Positions 1-11,487 of a stretch of 64,000 nt of DNA are shown one piece after another. A program made the position numbers and the translations under genes. The notes beneath the pieces were generated by a model that saw only the letters and a program-made list of their open reading frames with translations, did not search any database and had not been told where the DNA came from. The DNA comes from Chrysomallon squamiferum (Eukaryota; Mollusca; Gastropoda; Neomphalida; Peltospiridae). The stretch is from the NCBI GenBank assembly GCA_012295275.1, contig CM022677.1, forward strand, positions 15,722,970 to 15,786,969, in the 5' to 3' direction. The stretch's first letter is position 1, and every line of letters begins with the position of its first letter.

Positions 1-528
1 TCCCCATTGTTACATTTTTCTCCTTGATTATTCAGGTTAAAACGAATATATTTCTATATCGATTTCTCTCCCTTTAACATGAAAACGAATAACCTATCGG
101 ATAGTTATCTCCCCTTTGTTACATTTTTCTCTTCATTATTCAGGTTAAAACGAACATATTGCTATGTAGAGTTATCTGATAAAGGGAAATAACTCTATTT
201 GTGAATATATTCGCTGGTAACTATTATTAAGACATTTCTTATTCGATATAGAAGTTTGTAACAGCAGAACAATACCAAAAAAAATAGTTTAAAAAATAAA
301 AACGCATGGCACCTACCCCCCTGCCCTAGTATCCCACCCTCACAGCTTGTGAAGGTACTGAACCAAGTTCAAACTTTAATGTTTCTTGTAAGCATGTTCA
401 TATGTGTGAGATCGTAGGATTGAATCTCGGCGTTTTTGGAGACACCAGCAGTACTTTCCGATTCCAGATTCATCTACGAAATATTGTGAAAACATCACTT
501 TCTTTATATATAACATGGGTCATACCCC

Positions 529-800
529 GTGATGTGTCACCAGAGGTGGGAGGAGTTTACTCGGCGAAGTAATGGCTATATTGATTACAGTTTAGTGATA
601 TGTGCTCACAAACATATTAGGTCCCTTACGTGAGATGTACTCAGTAAACAAAGTGAAAATAGTATCGATTACAGTTATCTCCCTTACATGATATGTACTC
701 GCTAAATAAAGTAAAAATTATATCGATTAGAGTTATCTCCCTTTATTGATATGTGCTCGCAACTTTAATACTTACGTGAGATGTACTCACTAATCTTACG
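529..800. repeat. GTTATCTCCCTT tandem block
   Basis: Imperfect tandem units alternate 'gtgatatgtgctcacaaaca', 'cccttacgtgagatgtactc' and 'atcgattagagttatctccc'. The same block occurs at 9709-9975 (inside the direct duplication) and, more divergent, at 18351-18580. The core motif is shared with several unrelated-looking repeats in this window. Confidence 0.8.
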
Positions 801-832
801 TACGCTAATTATCCATATGGGATAAATGCCGG

Positions 833-991
833 GGACTAGGGCAGGGGGCGGATAGATAAAAATAGAACACGTTTCCCTGGCAGTCAGCCCGTGCTTCCGG
901 GGTAGGGCGGGAGGGCATGTGTTCAACTCACCTTTTCTGTCCGGGACACTAAGCTCACCCGTTTTATCCTATCCACCCCCCTGCCCTAGTC
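833..991. repeat. GC-rich foldback element, copy 1
   Basis: Arms gactagggcagggggcgg... (833-854) and ...cccccctgccctagtc (969-991) are near-perfect reverse complements enclosing a GC-rich loop, so the block can fold into a hairpin. A third arm copy (cccccctgccctagt) lies at about 314-330. It is the most GC-rich segment of the area and looks like a small foldback or MITE-type element. No coding sequence is recognised. Confidence 0.7.
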
Positions 992-1716
992 ACCCACACA
1001 CCGACTGTCTGTCCTGCATATGGATGGAGCTACTGATAAACACAGGCTGAAGTTTGTAGGGGCTTTTAAAGATTAAACTGGTAATTAAATATTTAAAAAA
1101 AGTAATATTGTTTTTGTTTACTGACTGAAAATATAGAAACTTATCTAGTGATCATATATTGCAATTACTGATAGTGACTTCAGGATCTATCCGATCTATC
1201 AATCTATCCGTGCATACACATACATATACATGCACGCATGCATACTGCACACTGTCTGATAGAGGTAGCTTCTGAAAATCGACTGAATATTGACGAGTAT
1301 AAATAAAATATATATGAATCCATGATGAGTGTTTACATTGGTGTGTGTTGGTGCACACATTTGCATACAACAAACACATAAATTAAGCTATGCATTTCTT
1401 TATTTTTTATTGGTTTTCATCCATTTCCAATCCAGTGCCTCCTGCAAGCATTATTAGAGATTTTAAAAAATGATTTAAATAATTACATATATTTATCTTG
1501 TCAATCAATTTATATTTGTTAAACAGTTTACACAAATACTTTGAGGTGTAAATAATGTTTATCAATATTCTCACTTCAACAGACAAGTTAGTTGCCCTCA
1601 AAAGAAAATGGTGATTTGGGAAAAAAAAATCACTGTCAACCTTTATATGTTCATTTTATTGCGTTCTACCTGCATTAGAGAAGTGATCCCTATTGTGTTT
1701 ACTCATCTGACAGCCC

Positions 1717-1916
1717 NNNNNNNNNNNNNNNNNNNNNNNNNNNNNNNNNNNNNNNNNNNNNNNNNNNNNNNNNNNNNNNNNNNNNNNNNNNNNNNNNNNN
1801 NNNNNNNNNNNNNNNNNNNNNNNNNNNNNNNNNNNNNNNNNNNNNNNNNNNNNNNNNNNNNNNNNNNNNNNNNNNNNNNNNNNNNNNNNNNNNNNNNNNN
1901 NNNNNNNNNNNNNNNN
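1717..1916. other. Assembly gap (200 N)
   Basis: An unbroken run of 200 N. Apparent ORFs crossing it are artefacts. The gap falls at the junction between duplication copy 1 and the exon-bearing sequence at 1917, so the true content here is unknown and probably includes more hAT relic. Confidence 1.
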
Positions 1917-1990
1917 TCAGTAACATTAGTTATTTCATTTTTAACAGTTTGCTATTTTTTATTATTTTATTTGTATATTTTTATTTTCAG

Positions 1991-2070
1991 AATACACATA
2001 CAGCTGTAATTGATGCCTGATGTTTGTTAGTGAAGTTGTTTTCAGTAGAAGGTGCTGTCAGTGCTGAGGA
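1991..2070 (+). pseudogene. Exon fragment, decayed copy of 36973-37080
   Basis: After a tttattttcag acceptor the sequence parallels the exon-like block at 36973 (acacatacagct, gatg, ttagtgaagttgtt, gtgctgaggataaa), but the reading frame is broken and the following (CT)n replaces the donor side. Unidentified protein. It belongs to cassette copy 1. Confidence 0.45.
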
Positions 2071-2077
2071 TAAATCT

Positions 2078-2112
2078 CTCTCTCTCTCTCTCTCTCTCGT
2101 TCTCTCACTCTC
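2078..2112. repeat. (CT)n microsatellite
   Basis: Pure and interrupted CT dinucleotides following the exon fragment; the equivalent position of cassette copy 2 lacks it. A (TTTA)n run follows at about 2246-2292. Confidence 0.9.
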
Positions 2113-2255
2113 TCACAGTATTTTAGTAATAGGAGTATTATGTTAATAACAGTAACCTAGTTGAATAAGGAATAATAGTAAATATTAGTTACAGTAATGA
2201 TGGTAATAAAAGTAGCATGTTGTGTTGCAGTAAATGTTACAGTAAATGGCAGTAT

Positions 2256-2290
<35 letters not shown>

Positions 2291-2381
2291 CTCAATGTTA
2301 TTCACTCAATGTTATTTATTGAATGTGCTAAAACCAGGCAAAGAAAAAACATTAAAGTGAAATCTCTTTCTGGTTTTGCAG

Positions 2382-2483
2382 GTAATTTTGAGAAAAAAAC
2401 CTGAAGATGACAAATTCTTCTGATACTGTTACTAGCCAGTCAGAGGAATTCAATCAAACACAGAACTGTTCTGAAGTAAGAGG
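2382..2483 (+). pseudogene. Exon copy, frameshifted (paralogue of 39059-39192)
   Basis: Follows a clean tctggttttgcag acceptor. It aligns with the open exon at 39059: the tracts encoding SSDT..TSQSEEFN.T are readable, but the A-run near the 5' end differs in length (7 versus 9 A), which shifts the frame and creates stops (ACC TGA AGA TGA). The homologous tail (FYNN-stop) is also present just downstream. A decayed duplicate of an unidentified exon. Confidence 0.6.
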
Positions 2484-3347
2484 TCTCAATATCTTTTATA
2501 ATAATAACTAATAATAAAATTATTTGGGCAACCGTTTCTTTCCTTCCATATGTTTTAAGACAAGAGCCACTAATAATTATTTTATGGGAAATATTTATTT
2601 CACAAAGACTTAGTTAAAATGATAGAATTATCTTTATTTTTGTTCTCAGTAATTCACACCTATATCCAGATAAATAAAGTCAGTATTAAAACTGTTAAAG
2701 TATAATTCATAATAATTTTCCATGACTGAAATTTTTTCTTCCCAAAGATTTTATTGTGCAAATTAATCAAATGCTCCTAACCTGAAATAGGTAAGAAAAA
2801 TAGTCATTTAAATAATGTTCAATGATAAATTTGATGCTTATTTTTTTTTATTGTTATTTTATTAATTTTTCTTTCTATATTTGTTTATTTAGATGAATCT
2901 GTCTAAAACAAGGGAATGTACAAAAATCCACAAAATTGCCCGACAGACCAAATAGTAAGAAACAAGTGACTCATATATGAAACAGTTTATTAGTGTCAAT
3001 GATACTATTTTAATCACTGCAGTTTTGTGTTAGAATAATATACATAAACTAGCTGAAGAACTGAATGATATTCACAGATAATGTTTATTTTTTAAGAATT
3101 TATTCAGCTGTCATTTAATGTTATAAAAATATATATATATTTTTTCTTAAATATAACAAAAAGATCTGAAGGTATAAAGGACTTTTTTATGGTTTGAATT
3201 AATTATATCATCACATTTTAAAATGTTAAATATTTGTAATTAATTGGAATTCTCTTGATCTTTGGGATCAAAAGATTATTATTGTGGATAAATTTATTGT
3301 TGTAGCCAGATTATTAACTTATATTTTTTAATCAAATCTAAAATTAG

Positions 3348-3468
3348 ATGTATAGAATCAGTTCTAAGTGTTCCAAAAAAGTAATGCAGCTTGTAATCAA
3401 AATGACTGAATTCACATACCTTCTGGAGAGTGACATTAACAGTTTGTTATTAGAACTGAAAAGCTTTG
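3348..3468 (+). pseudogene. Exon copy of the - strand exon at 25902-26022
   Basis: Inverted duplicate of the exon-like block at 26022-25902. It starts MYRISSKCSKKVMQ and keeps an open frame for 40 codons after an aaaattag acceptor, ending ATTG|gtatta. The two copies differ by several substitutions but no indel. Predicted helical, coiled-coil-like; family not identified. It sits between other cassette exon copies, so I call it a duplicated exon of uncertain function. Confidence 0.5.
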
Positions 3469-3554
3469 GTATTATTAGTAAACTAATAAATGACAGAACT
3501 TATCAATTAGTTATTTTTATAGGCTGGTGACAATGAATTCTTTTCAATTTACAG

Positions 3555-3700
3555 GTGGAAACTGTCACGTCCATGTCATATTTTGTATTTCTTTTAAACA
3601 CTTGGTCAAAAACAGAGTTTTTCAGATCTCACGTTCCCCCTTACAGTACAAGGCAGGTCAGTGCTGAAGATTCAGAGAAGTATTCACAATTTTACAATAA
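3555..3700 (+). pseudogene. Exon copy related to - strand exon 59492-59622
   Basis: Preceded by ttttcaatttacag, the same acceptor context as at 59622 on the - strand. The body aligns to that exon but with an insertion of about a dozen bases near the 5' end and loss of the shared frame. Its best local frame (FFRSH... ) is the alternative frame of the 59.6-kb copy. Likely a decayed paralogue. Confidence 0.5.
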
Positions 3701-3805
3701 GAGACAGATGTTTATTTATAATAATTTCTTTCTAACATTACACACAATTAAACACAATGGAAAAATAATTATTATTTCTATTACATTTTATAATTGTATT
3801 TACAG

Positions 3806-3890
3806 GTAAGACAAGTTTCTGGACTCAGCTTCAGTTACAAGAATAGGGAGAAAAATTTAAACAGCAGGACAGATAGGTAGGTAAGTCAGT
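3806..3890 (+). pseudogene. Terminal-exon copy (paralogue of 39757 and - strand 59162)
   Basis: After tatttacag the sequence parallels 39757-39831 and the reverse complement of 59162-59067 (tctgga, tcagttacaagaat, agaaaaatt). An early TAA shows the frame is broken. It runs into the 88-bp minisatellite. Confidence 0.5.
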
Positions 3891-4140
3891 AGTTCAGTAG
3901 GTTGATATGCAGATATATGTAGATAGTTATCTAATAGATATCAGACACAGAGAGGGACAGATAGGTAGGTAGGTCAGTAGTTCAGTAGGTTGATATGCAG
4001 ATATATGTAGATAGTTATCTAATAGATATCAGACACAGAGGGACAGATAGGTAGGTATGTCAGTAGTTCAGTAGGTTGATATGTAGATATATGTAGATAG
4101 TATGTAGCAGACAGACAGATAAGTGTAGGCAGGTATGATG
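3868..4140. repeat. ~88-bp minisatellite
   Basis: About 2.5 to 3 tandem copies of a unit containing acagataggtaggt, cagtagttcagtaggttgat and agatatatgtagatagttat. The same family is present in inverted orientation at about 31255-31560. Confidence 0.85.
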
Positions 4141-5568
4141 GTAATGTGGAAGACTGAATATATACATATATGTATAGCTACAGGTGTAGGTATGTAAGCT
4201 GGAGCAGAGAATAGTATATAGAAGGAAAAGTTGCTTGTCTTTTTTGAAGAGTGAATATATTGAATAAATATGTGTGCAAACATACAGAACTATAGGGAGG
4301 TTTGAAGATATATAGACAAGAAGATGTTTAAATGACTGATAGATGTTATTGATATATAAACTGTTAGGTAGGTTGATTATGTAGATAGAATAGAAATTGT
4401 GTACTTAGATACACATATAGAGATACATATAGATACACATAGAAAGTGCGTGTGTGTTTGTGTCTGTGTGTGTGTGCCAGTGATTGATAAGGATCGCTAA
4501 AGAAGGGAATTGTGAATGAGAGTTATAAATGGACAGTAACACAGAAAGATAGATAAAAAAAACGTAGTTATAATAATTTAGGGAGATAGTCAGGAAGATG
4601 AATAGCTGATTCAAGGGATTGTTATTGATGGATAGAGAAATGTATATAGGGGAGGCATTTCCTTAGAGTTCGATGGATGGATAAATAGATAGGTGTAAGC
4701 ATATATGATGGTAAAGTGGATATGATCATGTATATGTACATAGATAAATAAACACAGACGCAGACAGAAAACAGAAAGGACTGGATCTGTGTTTGAGTTA
4801 GTGATGAACTGATAACTTAAAGGTAGATATCCAGAGATAAATACAGATAGATTATAGTTATAGATATATAGAAATAAATACAAATAGATTATGTAGATAG
4901 ATATACAGAGATAAATACAGATAGATTATACAGACAGATACACAGAGATAAATACAGATAGATTATATAGATAAAAAATATAAATACAGAAAAATGTACC
5001 TATTTATCTCTGTATAAATACACACTCAGAAATAAATACAGATAGATTACATAGACAGACATTCAGCAAGATAGCGAGGTTTGAAGTAGTACATAGTTAG
5101 ATATTCAGGGAGCCGGACATATTATTGATAGATGGTTATTGAAAAATAGACGTATAAGCTAGAGAGATAAACTGATATGTAGGTATGTTACTAGTTTGGT
5201 AGATTGATTTGTAGACAGACTGACAGACATATAGATAGACGTGTGTTAAGAAATGGGTATGTGTGTGTGTGTGTATATATATATAGATGTATACACACAC
5301 ATACATATAGTAATGATAATTTATTTGTGTGTTAAAAGATGATTAGTATATATGAGGATAGAGAGGTAAATTGATAGAGAGAAGAAAGCTAGATAGATGC
5401 AAGGAGGCATGAGTATATACTGCATCCTGTAAGAAAGACCGAGTCTGTTGCTTATGTATATGGGATAAATAGATAGATAAATAAATATATTTATAGATAG
5501 ATAAATAGATAAAAAGAATGTATTTAAATAATTAAATATGATATAAATAGAGAGAGTGTATACGTAAA

Positions 5569-5617
<49 letters not shown>

Positions 5618-5911
5618 AAAATAGACTGTGCTATTTGTAACCGAGAGGGTAAGATAGCTTGATGTAGAGATAGTTAGACGTATTGATCACTTGAAAAATA
5701 GATTGATAGGTTAGGAAACTGCTTTGGAAAGAAAAATCCATCTTTTGTGAATAATAATTGTTCCATATCAGTAGACACCTCATCTGTTTAAATTTTTCTC
5801 CCTATTCTTGTAACTGAAGCTGATTCCAGAATCTTGTCATTCCTGTAGATACAATAATAAAATGTAATAGAAATAATAATTATTTTTCCATATATATATA
5901 TATATATATAT

Positions 5912-5942
<31 letters not shown>

Positions 5943-6480
5943 TAGATATAGTTATAAACAGACAGACAGATAGAGGATAGATAGGTAAATGGATATAGTG
6001 ATGAATTAATGGTTAGCTAGACAGGTAATAAGATTAAGCTACACCACAGGTTGATCAACAAACAGACAGATACATAGATAGACAAATAGCCAGAGAAATT
6101 GATGATGAAATAAAACAAATATATAGATAGACAGATAGATAGATAGAAACATGCAGGTAAGTAAGGCTGAGTTATTTGGAGAGTGAGAGAGAAAGAAAGC
6201 CAGAGCGAGATATTTAATATGTCATAACTTATTCTTAAGTACATACACTTCTGTCTATGCTCTGTTGGCCTGTCTGTCAATCTGTATATAGAAAGAGCTT
6301 TCAAAATAATGTATCTTCAGTAACTATATGTGTATGTGGGTATTTCTATTTATCTATCATAATCTATCTATCTGTCTATCTATCTAACCAAAATAATGTT
6401 ATTATATTAATGTACTAATTAGCCATTCCCTTTGGAAATGTTGCCACACATACACCACGGTGTGGTTTAGTACACATAGG
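4140..6480. repeat. GATA/CAGA tetranucleotide field with (GT)n and (AT)n
   Basis: Dense imperfect GATA, CAGA, GTAG and ACATATA repeats, a (GT)n run at about 5573-5616 and an (AT)n(GATA)n run at about 5896-5945. The whole field corresponds to 39990-42600 (direct copy) and, inverted, to 58640-59030. Apart from the exon relic at 5755-5842 no coding exon was seen. Confidence 0.85.
5755..5842 (-). pseudogene. Terminal-exon relic on - strand
   Basis: Reverse-complement copy of the 3806/39757 exon family. The - strand shows tatctacag followed by GAATGACAAGATTCTGG, with TGA as the second codon in the homologous frame. It lies only about 1.9 kb from the + strand copy at 3806, giving a small inverted pair inside cassette copy 1. 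Confidence 0.5.
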
Positions 6481-6544
6481 GATGTTAGTAATGGTTAGTA
6501 TTTGGTTAAAGGTTAGTATTTGGTTAATGATTAGTATTTTCTTA

Positions 6545-7222
6545 ATGGTTAGTCTCTTTCTCTTGCTCTATCTTTCTCTTGCTCTCTATCTCTTTCTCTT
6601 TTCTCTCTTTCTCTCTCTGTCTATCTGTGTCTCTCTGTGTGACTCTCTCGGTCTCTGTGTCTATCTCTCTCTGTCTCTCTTTCCCTCTCACTGTCTCTCT
6701 CTTTTCTCTCTTTCTCTCTCTGTCTATCTCTGTCTCTCTCTTCCACTCTCTGACTCTGTCTCTCTCTTCCACTCTTTCTGTCTTTCCACTCTATGACTGT
6801 CTCTCTCAGTCTATCTCTATCGGTCTCTCTCTCTCTCTCTCTCTCTGAATCTCTCTTTCTCCCTCTCTCTCTCTCTCTCTGTCTCTCTCTGAATCTCTCT
6901 CTGTCTCTATCTGTCTCTGAATCTCTCTTTTTCTCCCTGCTATATCGCTATCTCTCTCTTTCTCTCTCTGACTCCGTATTTCTGTCTCTCTGTCTCTCTC
7001 TCTCTATCTGACTCTCTCCCCTGTCTCCATCTATCTGTCTCTATCTTTATCTCGCTGTCTCTCTCATTGTCTTTTTCTCTCTGTCTCTCTGACACTCTGT
7101 GTCTCTGTCTCTTTTTTCTCTCTCTCTATCTGTCTGTCTCTGTCTGTATCTCTCTCCATGTTTTTTTTTCTCTCTGTCTTTTTCTCTCTAACTCTCTCTG
7201 TAACTCGCTTTCTTCTCTCCAC
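6545..7222. repeat. Polypyrimidine (CT-rich) tract, ~680 bp
   Basis: Almost uninterrupted CTCT/TCTG/CTAT on the + strand. Long Leu/Ser ORFs here are low-complexity shadows. Mirror and homopurine-homopyrimidine character makes it able to adopt triplex (H-DNA) structures. The inverted counterpart is the GA tract at about 58470-58640. Confidence 0.9.
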
Positions 7223-7239
7223 ACAAACGTATCAATTCT

Positions 7240-8150
7240 GCCTAAAAGCAAAACTAACCAACAGCAAAAGCAACAGCTATAACACCAATATTAGCAATAA
7301 TAACAATAATAAAAATAGTAATAATTATGTACCACAGTAAAAACAATAACAGTGTTAGCAATAATATCAACAACAAAAATAAAAACAAACAAAAAATGAA
7401 AGAAAGATCACACACACACACAAAACACACTTAATTACACTTTTAAACACCTGAAATGATGTTACATTCCACGCTCTAGAAATCACTATATCTGTGAAAT
7501 TTAAAGGTGTCAGTATCAAATGGCAGAAAAACAGCATTTATATGTAATTGAAATTTTTATGCTACATTTATACAGTGAAATGAAATTTTCATGAAAATGT
7601 ACAATCTTAGTCGTAGTGAAACCCAAATCTCTCTTTCTCTAATTATAATAAATAATATATACAAATTTTCATGTATCAAAATGGAATGTCGTAATAAATT
7701 TAAATTCTTATTTTTATTTTGAATAGTATGAATGAATAAATATTAAGTTTTTAGTAAAGAAACATTTTAAATATATGAAATAAACTAAGAATGCACAAAT
7801 AGAGATACTACTACTACTAATAATAATAATAATAATTAGTCAATTTCATAGACAAAGTAGTCTAACGGAAATAACTGTTGTCCATTAATAATAGGAATGA
7901 ATATAACGATGATAATGGATAACAACATTAACAACAACAGAACAGATTTTGAAAAAGGAAATAACAAAAATAATGTTGTATTTTGTAATTTAGATTTCTG
8001 TTTCATTTAATTCATTTAGTTAAGTGCTAAAGAAATGATATGAAATTAAATTTTAAGAATATATATTAAATTATTAAATAATTGTTTGATAATAATATTA
8101 AACGAAAAATAACAAATAGTGGCATAATGAATCAATAATAACAATTTTAT
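7240..8150. repeat. Inverted duplication arm (partner 57650-58470)
   Basis: Unique-looking AT-rich sequence whose reverse complement matches 58470-57650, including the stretches around gtagtgaaacccaaatctct (7613), gctaacaccaata-type blocks and the tail aatagtc...aacagttgtt. It carries no convincing exon. It continues, after about 10 kb of extra sequence, at 18.7 kb. Confidence 0.85.
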
Positions 8151-8944
8151 TACATTAAATATTTTCACAAACTTTGATGAATCTTCTATTCACATATTTC
8201 CACAAATTGATTTCATATCAAGCAATTCTGATAAACCCTTTTTTACTGTAAGAAAGGGGAGATAACTCCATCCGAGAAAGTATTCGTTTTTATATTAAAG
8301 GGAAATAACTATTTGTGAATATATTCGCTGCTAACTATTATTAAGAACTATTTTATTCAATATAACAAATATTCATTTCTTTCTCCTTTTACCATCGGAC
8401 AAAACTATACTGTAGAACACAATTCTTGCATTTTTAAGTTTCCACTATCCTTATCATATTTCAAGTTCAGAGTTGTATCAAAATATAAATTTTCTTTTTG
8501 TAAATTTTAGATTTCAACACATTAGATATTTTCAGCATTGAATTATTATTATTAATATAAAAAAAAAAAGATGTTATTTACCTTTTATATATTGATATAT
8601 TAATCTAACAAAGAATATCCTATAAATATTTCCATCTGCTCTATAATTTTAATGTAAAAAGCATTCATTATTTAAAATGCTTATCAAATGATTAAACAGT
8701 GTCCACTAATTAAATTCAATTAAATTATTGGATTCCATTGGTTGAAAATATACCTGAACATTAATCACAAGCGAATATATTCCTATATAGAGTTATCTAC
8801 CCTTGTAAGTGTTTATACTTTGATTATTCAGATAGGGGAGATAACTCCATCCCAGAATTTATTCGTTTTCATATTAAAGGGACATAACTCTATTTATGAA
8901 TATATTAACATATAGTTATCTCCCTTAACGTGAAACCAAATATC
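8151..8944. other. Noncoding, degenerate repeat lead-in
   Basis: AT-rich sequence with isolated copies of the gggagataactccat / gggaaataact motif that becomes the 110-bp array downstream. No exon, RNA gene or transposon end recognised. Confidence 0.5.
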
Positions 8945-9400
8945 CTCTCGGATAGAGTTATGTCCCCTTTGGTACATTTTTCTCCTTGATTATTCAGGTT
9001 AAAACGAACATATTCCTATATAGATTTATCTCCCTTTAACATGAAAACGAATAACCTCTCGGACAGTTATGTCCCCTTCGTTACATTTTTCTCCTTGATT
9101 ATTCAGGTTAAAACGAATATATTCCTATATAGATTTCTCTCCCTTTAACATGAAAACGAATAACCTCTCGGATAGTTATCTCCCCATTGTTACATTTTTC
9201 TCCTTGATTATTCAGGTTAAAACGAATATATTTCTATATCGATTTCTCTCCCTTTAACATGAAAACGAATAACCTACCGGATAGTTATCTCCCCTTTGTT
9301 ACATTTTTCTCTTCATTATTCAGGTTAAAACGAACATATTGCTATGTAGAGTTATCTGATAAAGGGAAATAACTCTATTTGTGAATATATTCGCTGGTAA
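8945..9400. repeat. ~110-bp tandem repeat array
   Basis: About four units, each containing tacatttttctccttgatta, ttcaggttaaaacgaa, ctccctttaacatgaaaacg and aataacctctcgg. Unit starts at about 8970, 9081, 9190 and 9299. Bases 1-220 are the same array in the direct duplicate. Confidence 0.9.
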
Positions 9401-10908
9401 CTATTATTAAGACATTTCTTATTCGATATAGAAGTTTGTAACAGCAGAACAATACCAAAAAAAATAGTTTAAAAAATAAAAACGCATGGCACCTACCCCC
9501 CTGCCCTAGTATCCCACCCTCACAGCTTGTTAAGGTACTGAACCAAGTTCAAACTTTAATGTTTCTTGTAAGCATGTTCATATGTGTGAGATCGTAGGAT
9601 TGAATCTCGGCGTTTTTGGAGACACCAGCAGTACTTTCCGATTCCAGATTCATCTACGAAATATTGTGAAAACATCACTTTCTTTATATATAACATGGGT
9701 CATACCCCGTGATGTGTCACCAGAGGTGGGAGGAGTTTACTCGGCGAAGTAATGGCTATATTGATTACAGTTTAGTGATATGTGCTCACAAACATATTAG
9801 GTCCCTTACGTGAGATGTACTCAGTAAACAAAGTGAAAATAGTATCGATTACAGTTATCTCCCTTACATGATATGTACTCGCTAAATAAAGTAAAAATTA
9901 TATCGATTAGAGTTATCTCCCTTTATTGATATGTGCTCGCAACTTTAGCCTTACGTGAGATGTACTCACTAATCTTACGTACGCTAATTATCCATATGGG
10001 ATAAATGCCGGGGACTAGGGCAGGGGGCGGATAGATAAAAATAGAACACGTTTCCCTGGCAGTCAGCCCGTGCTTCCGGGGTAGGGCGGGAGGGCATGTG
10101 TTCAACTCACCTTTTCTGTCCGGGACACTAAGCTCACCCGTTTTTATCCTATCCACCCCCCTGCCCTAGTCACCCACACACCGACTGTCTGTCCTGCATA
10201 TGGATGGAGCTACTGATAAACACAGGCTGAAGTTTGTAGGGGCTTTTAAGATTAAACTGGTAATTAAATATTTAAAAAAAAGTAATATTGTTTTTGTTTA
10301 CTGACTGAAAATATAGAAACTTATCTAGTGATCATATATTGCAATTACTGATAGTGACTTCAGGATCTATCCGATCTATCAATCTATCCGTGCATACACG
10401 TGCATACACATACATATACATGCACGCATGCACTTGCACACTGTCTGATAGAGGTAAGCTTCTGAAAATCGACTGAATATTGACGAGTATAAATAAAATA
10501 TATATGAATCCATGATGAGTGTTTACATTGGTGTGTGTTGGTGCACACATTTGCATACAACAAACACATAAATTAAGCTATGCATTTCTTTATTTTTTAT
10601 TGGTTTTTCATCCATTTTCCAATCCAGTGCCTCCTGCAAGCATTATTAGAGATTTTAAAAATGATTTAAATAATTACATATATTTATCTTGTCAATCAAT
10701 TTATATTTGTTAAACAGTTTACACAAATACTTTGAGGTGTAAATAATGTTTATCAATATTCTCACTTCAACAGACAAGTTAGTTGCCCTCAAAAAGAAAA
10801 TGGTGATTTGGGAAAAAGAAATCACTGTCAACCTTTATATGTTCATTTTATTGCGTTCTACCTGCATTAGAGAAGTGATCCCTATTGTGTTTACTCATCT
10901 GACAGCCC
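9181..10908. repeat. 1.7-kb direct duplication, copy 2
   Basis: Partner of 1-1716. This copy is complete and reads without interruption into the 3' half of the hAT transposase relic, which copy 1 loses at the N gap. Confidence 0.95.
10013..10171. repeat. GC-rich foldback element, copy 2
   Basis: Same inverted-arm structure as 833-991. Arms begin gactagggcagggggcgg at 10013 and end ccctgccctagtc at 10171. Confidence 0.7.
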
Positions 10909-11287
10909 TGGACGAAAGCATCAACAATAAATTTCCGGCATTAAAGACAGAAAAGTATGATTGGATTAGAGATCCTTTCATAAATCATTCTTCCAACATT
11001 GAACTTGAGTTACAGGAAGAAGAATTGGCCGCCCGTTCTAAATTAAAACATTCAACCATTGATTCATTTTGGATTTCAATACAAGAGGTGTATCCCATAT
11101 TATGTAAAAGAGTTTTAGCAATTTTATTACAATTTTCAACTTCTTATATATGTGAATTAGGCAACATCAAAAACACGAAGCACGAGATATTACTACAACG
11201 AAAGCAGAAATGAGGGTGTGACTGTCTCATATTCGACCAAACACTGAGGAAATTATGAAAAAAAGCCAGGCACAAATTTCTCACTAA
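10746..11287 (+). pseudogene. hAT transposase relic (ZBED5/FAM200-like C-terminal region)
   Basis: The open stretch 10746-11213 includes KLVALKKKMVIWEK, then LLRSTCIREVIPIVFTHLTA, then KTEKYDWIRDPF and FWISIQEVYP...LLQFSTSYICELG. These are the conserved blocks of the hAT dimerisation/C-terminal region as seen in ZBED5/FAM200/GTF2IRD2-type hAT proteins. Just past its stop, a shifted frame from 11210 continues MRV-stop-LSHIRPNTEEIMKK and ends at 11285-11287, the normal family C-terminus with one in-frame TGA and one frameshift. So the copy is inactive. The upstream DDE and zinc-finger parts were not found. The lower-quality duplicate at 1561-1716 holds the start of the same stretch before the gap. 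Mobilisation by cut-and-paste is known for the family; here only the relic is seen. Confidence 0.85.
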
Positions 11288-11487
11288 AAAGCCAGCTATT
11301 TGACTGATAACATTCGAAATAGTGCAATAAAGTATAGCTGTGTTTTTCTTTATTTAGAGTTATTCTATGTTTGTATGACTAGTCTGTGTGTACGGTTGTA
11401 TGCCGTCTATGACTTGCCATGTTTTTAATTTGCAAAATTCAAATATTTTTCATATATATTTAGCCAGGTGTGCCGTTGGCAAAAAAT

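Larger units (their letters stand above)
1..1716. repeat. 1.7-kb direct duplication, copy 1
   Basis: Bases 1-1716 match 9181-10908 almost base for base, with only scattered single-base differences and small indels (for example aactttaatactt versus aactttagcctt). The copy stops exactly where the N run begins, at the same base (cagccc) that in copy 2 continues into the hAT transposase relic. It contains a 110-bp tandem repeat end, a GC-rich foldback, a GTTATCTCCCTT repeat block and the upstream part of the hAT relic. Near-identity in such a variable region suggests a very recent duplication or an assembly/haplotype artefact. Confidence 0.95.

Noticed and set aside
401-425. tRNA B-box-like string (aggattgaatctcgg), possible SINE head
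   Set aside because: No A-box at the right distance, no tail, and only present because of the 1.7-kb duplication.
1608-2009. 133-aa ORF across the N run
   Set aside because: Joined only because N is unspecified; the two sides are unrelated.
6482-7340. Overlapping Leu/Ser and Glu/Arg ORFs up to 104 aa
   Set aside because: Low-complexity translations of the CT/GA tract on both strands.
9923-10156. 77-aa - strand ORF in the GC-rich block
   Set aside because: Coincides with the foldback element; the equivalent frame in the near-identical copy at 750-975 is not maintained through the indels.
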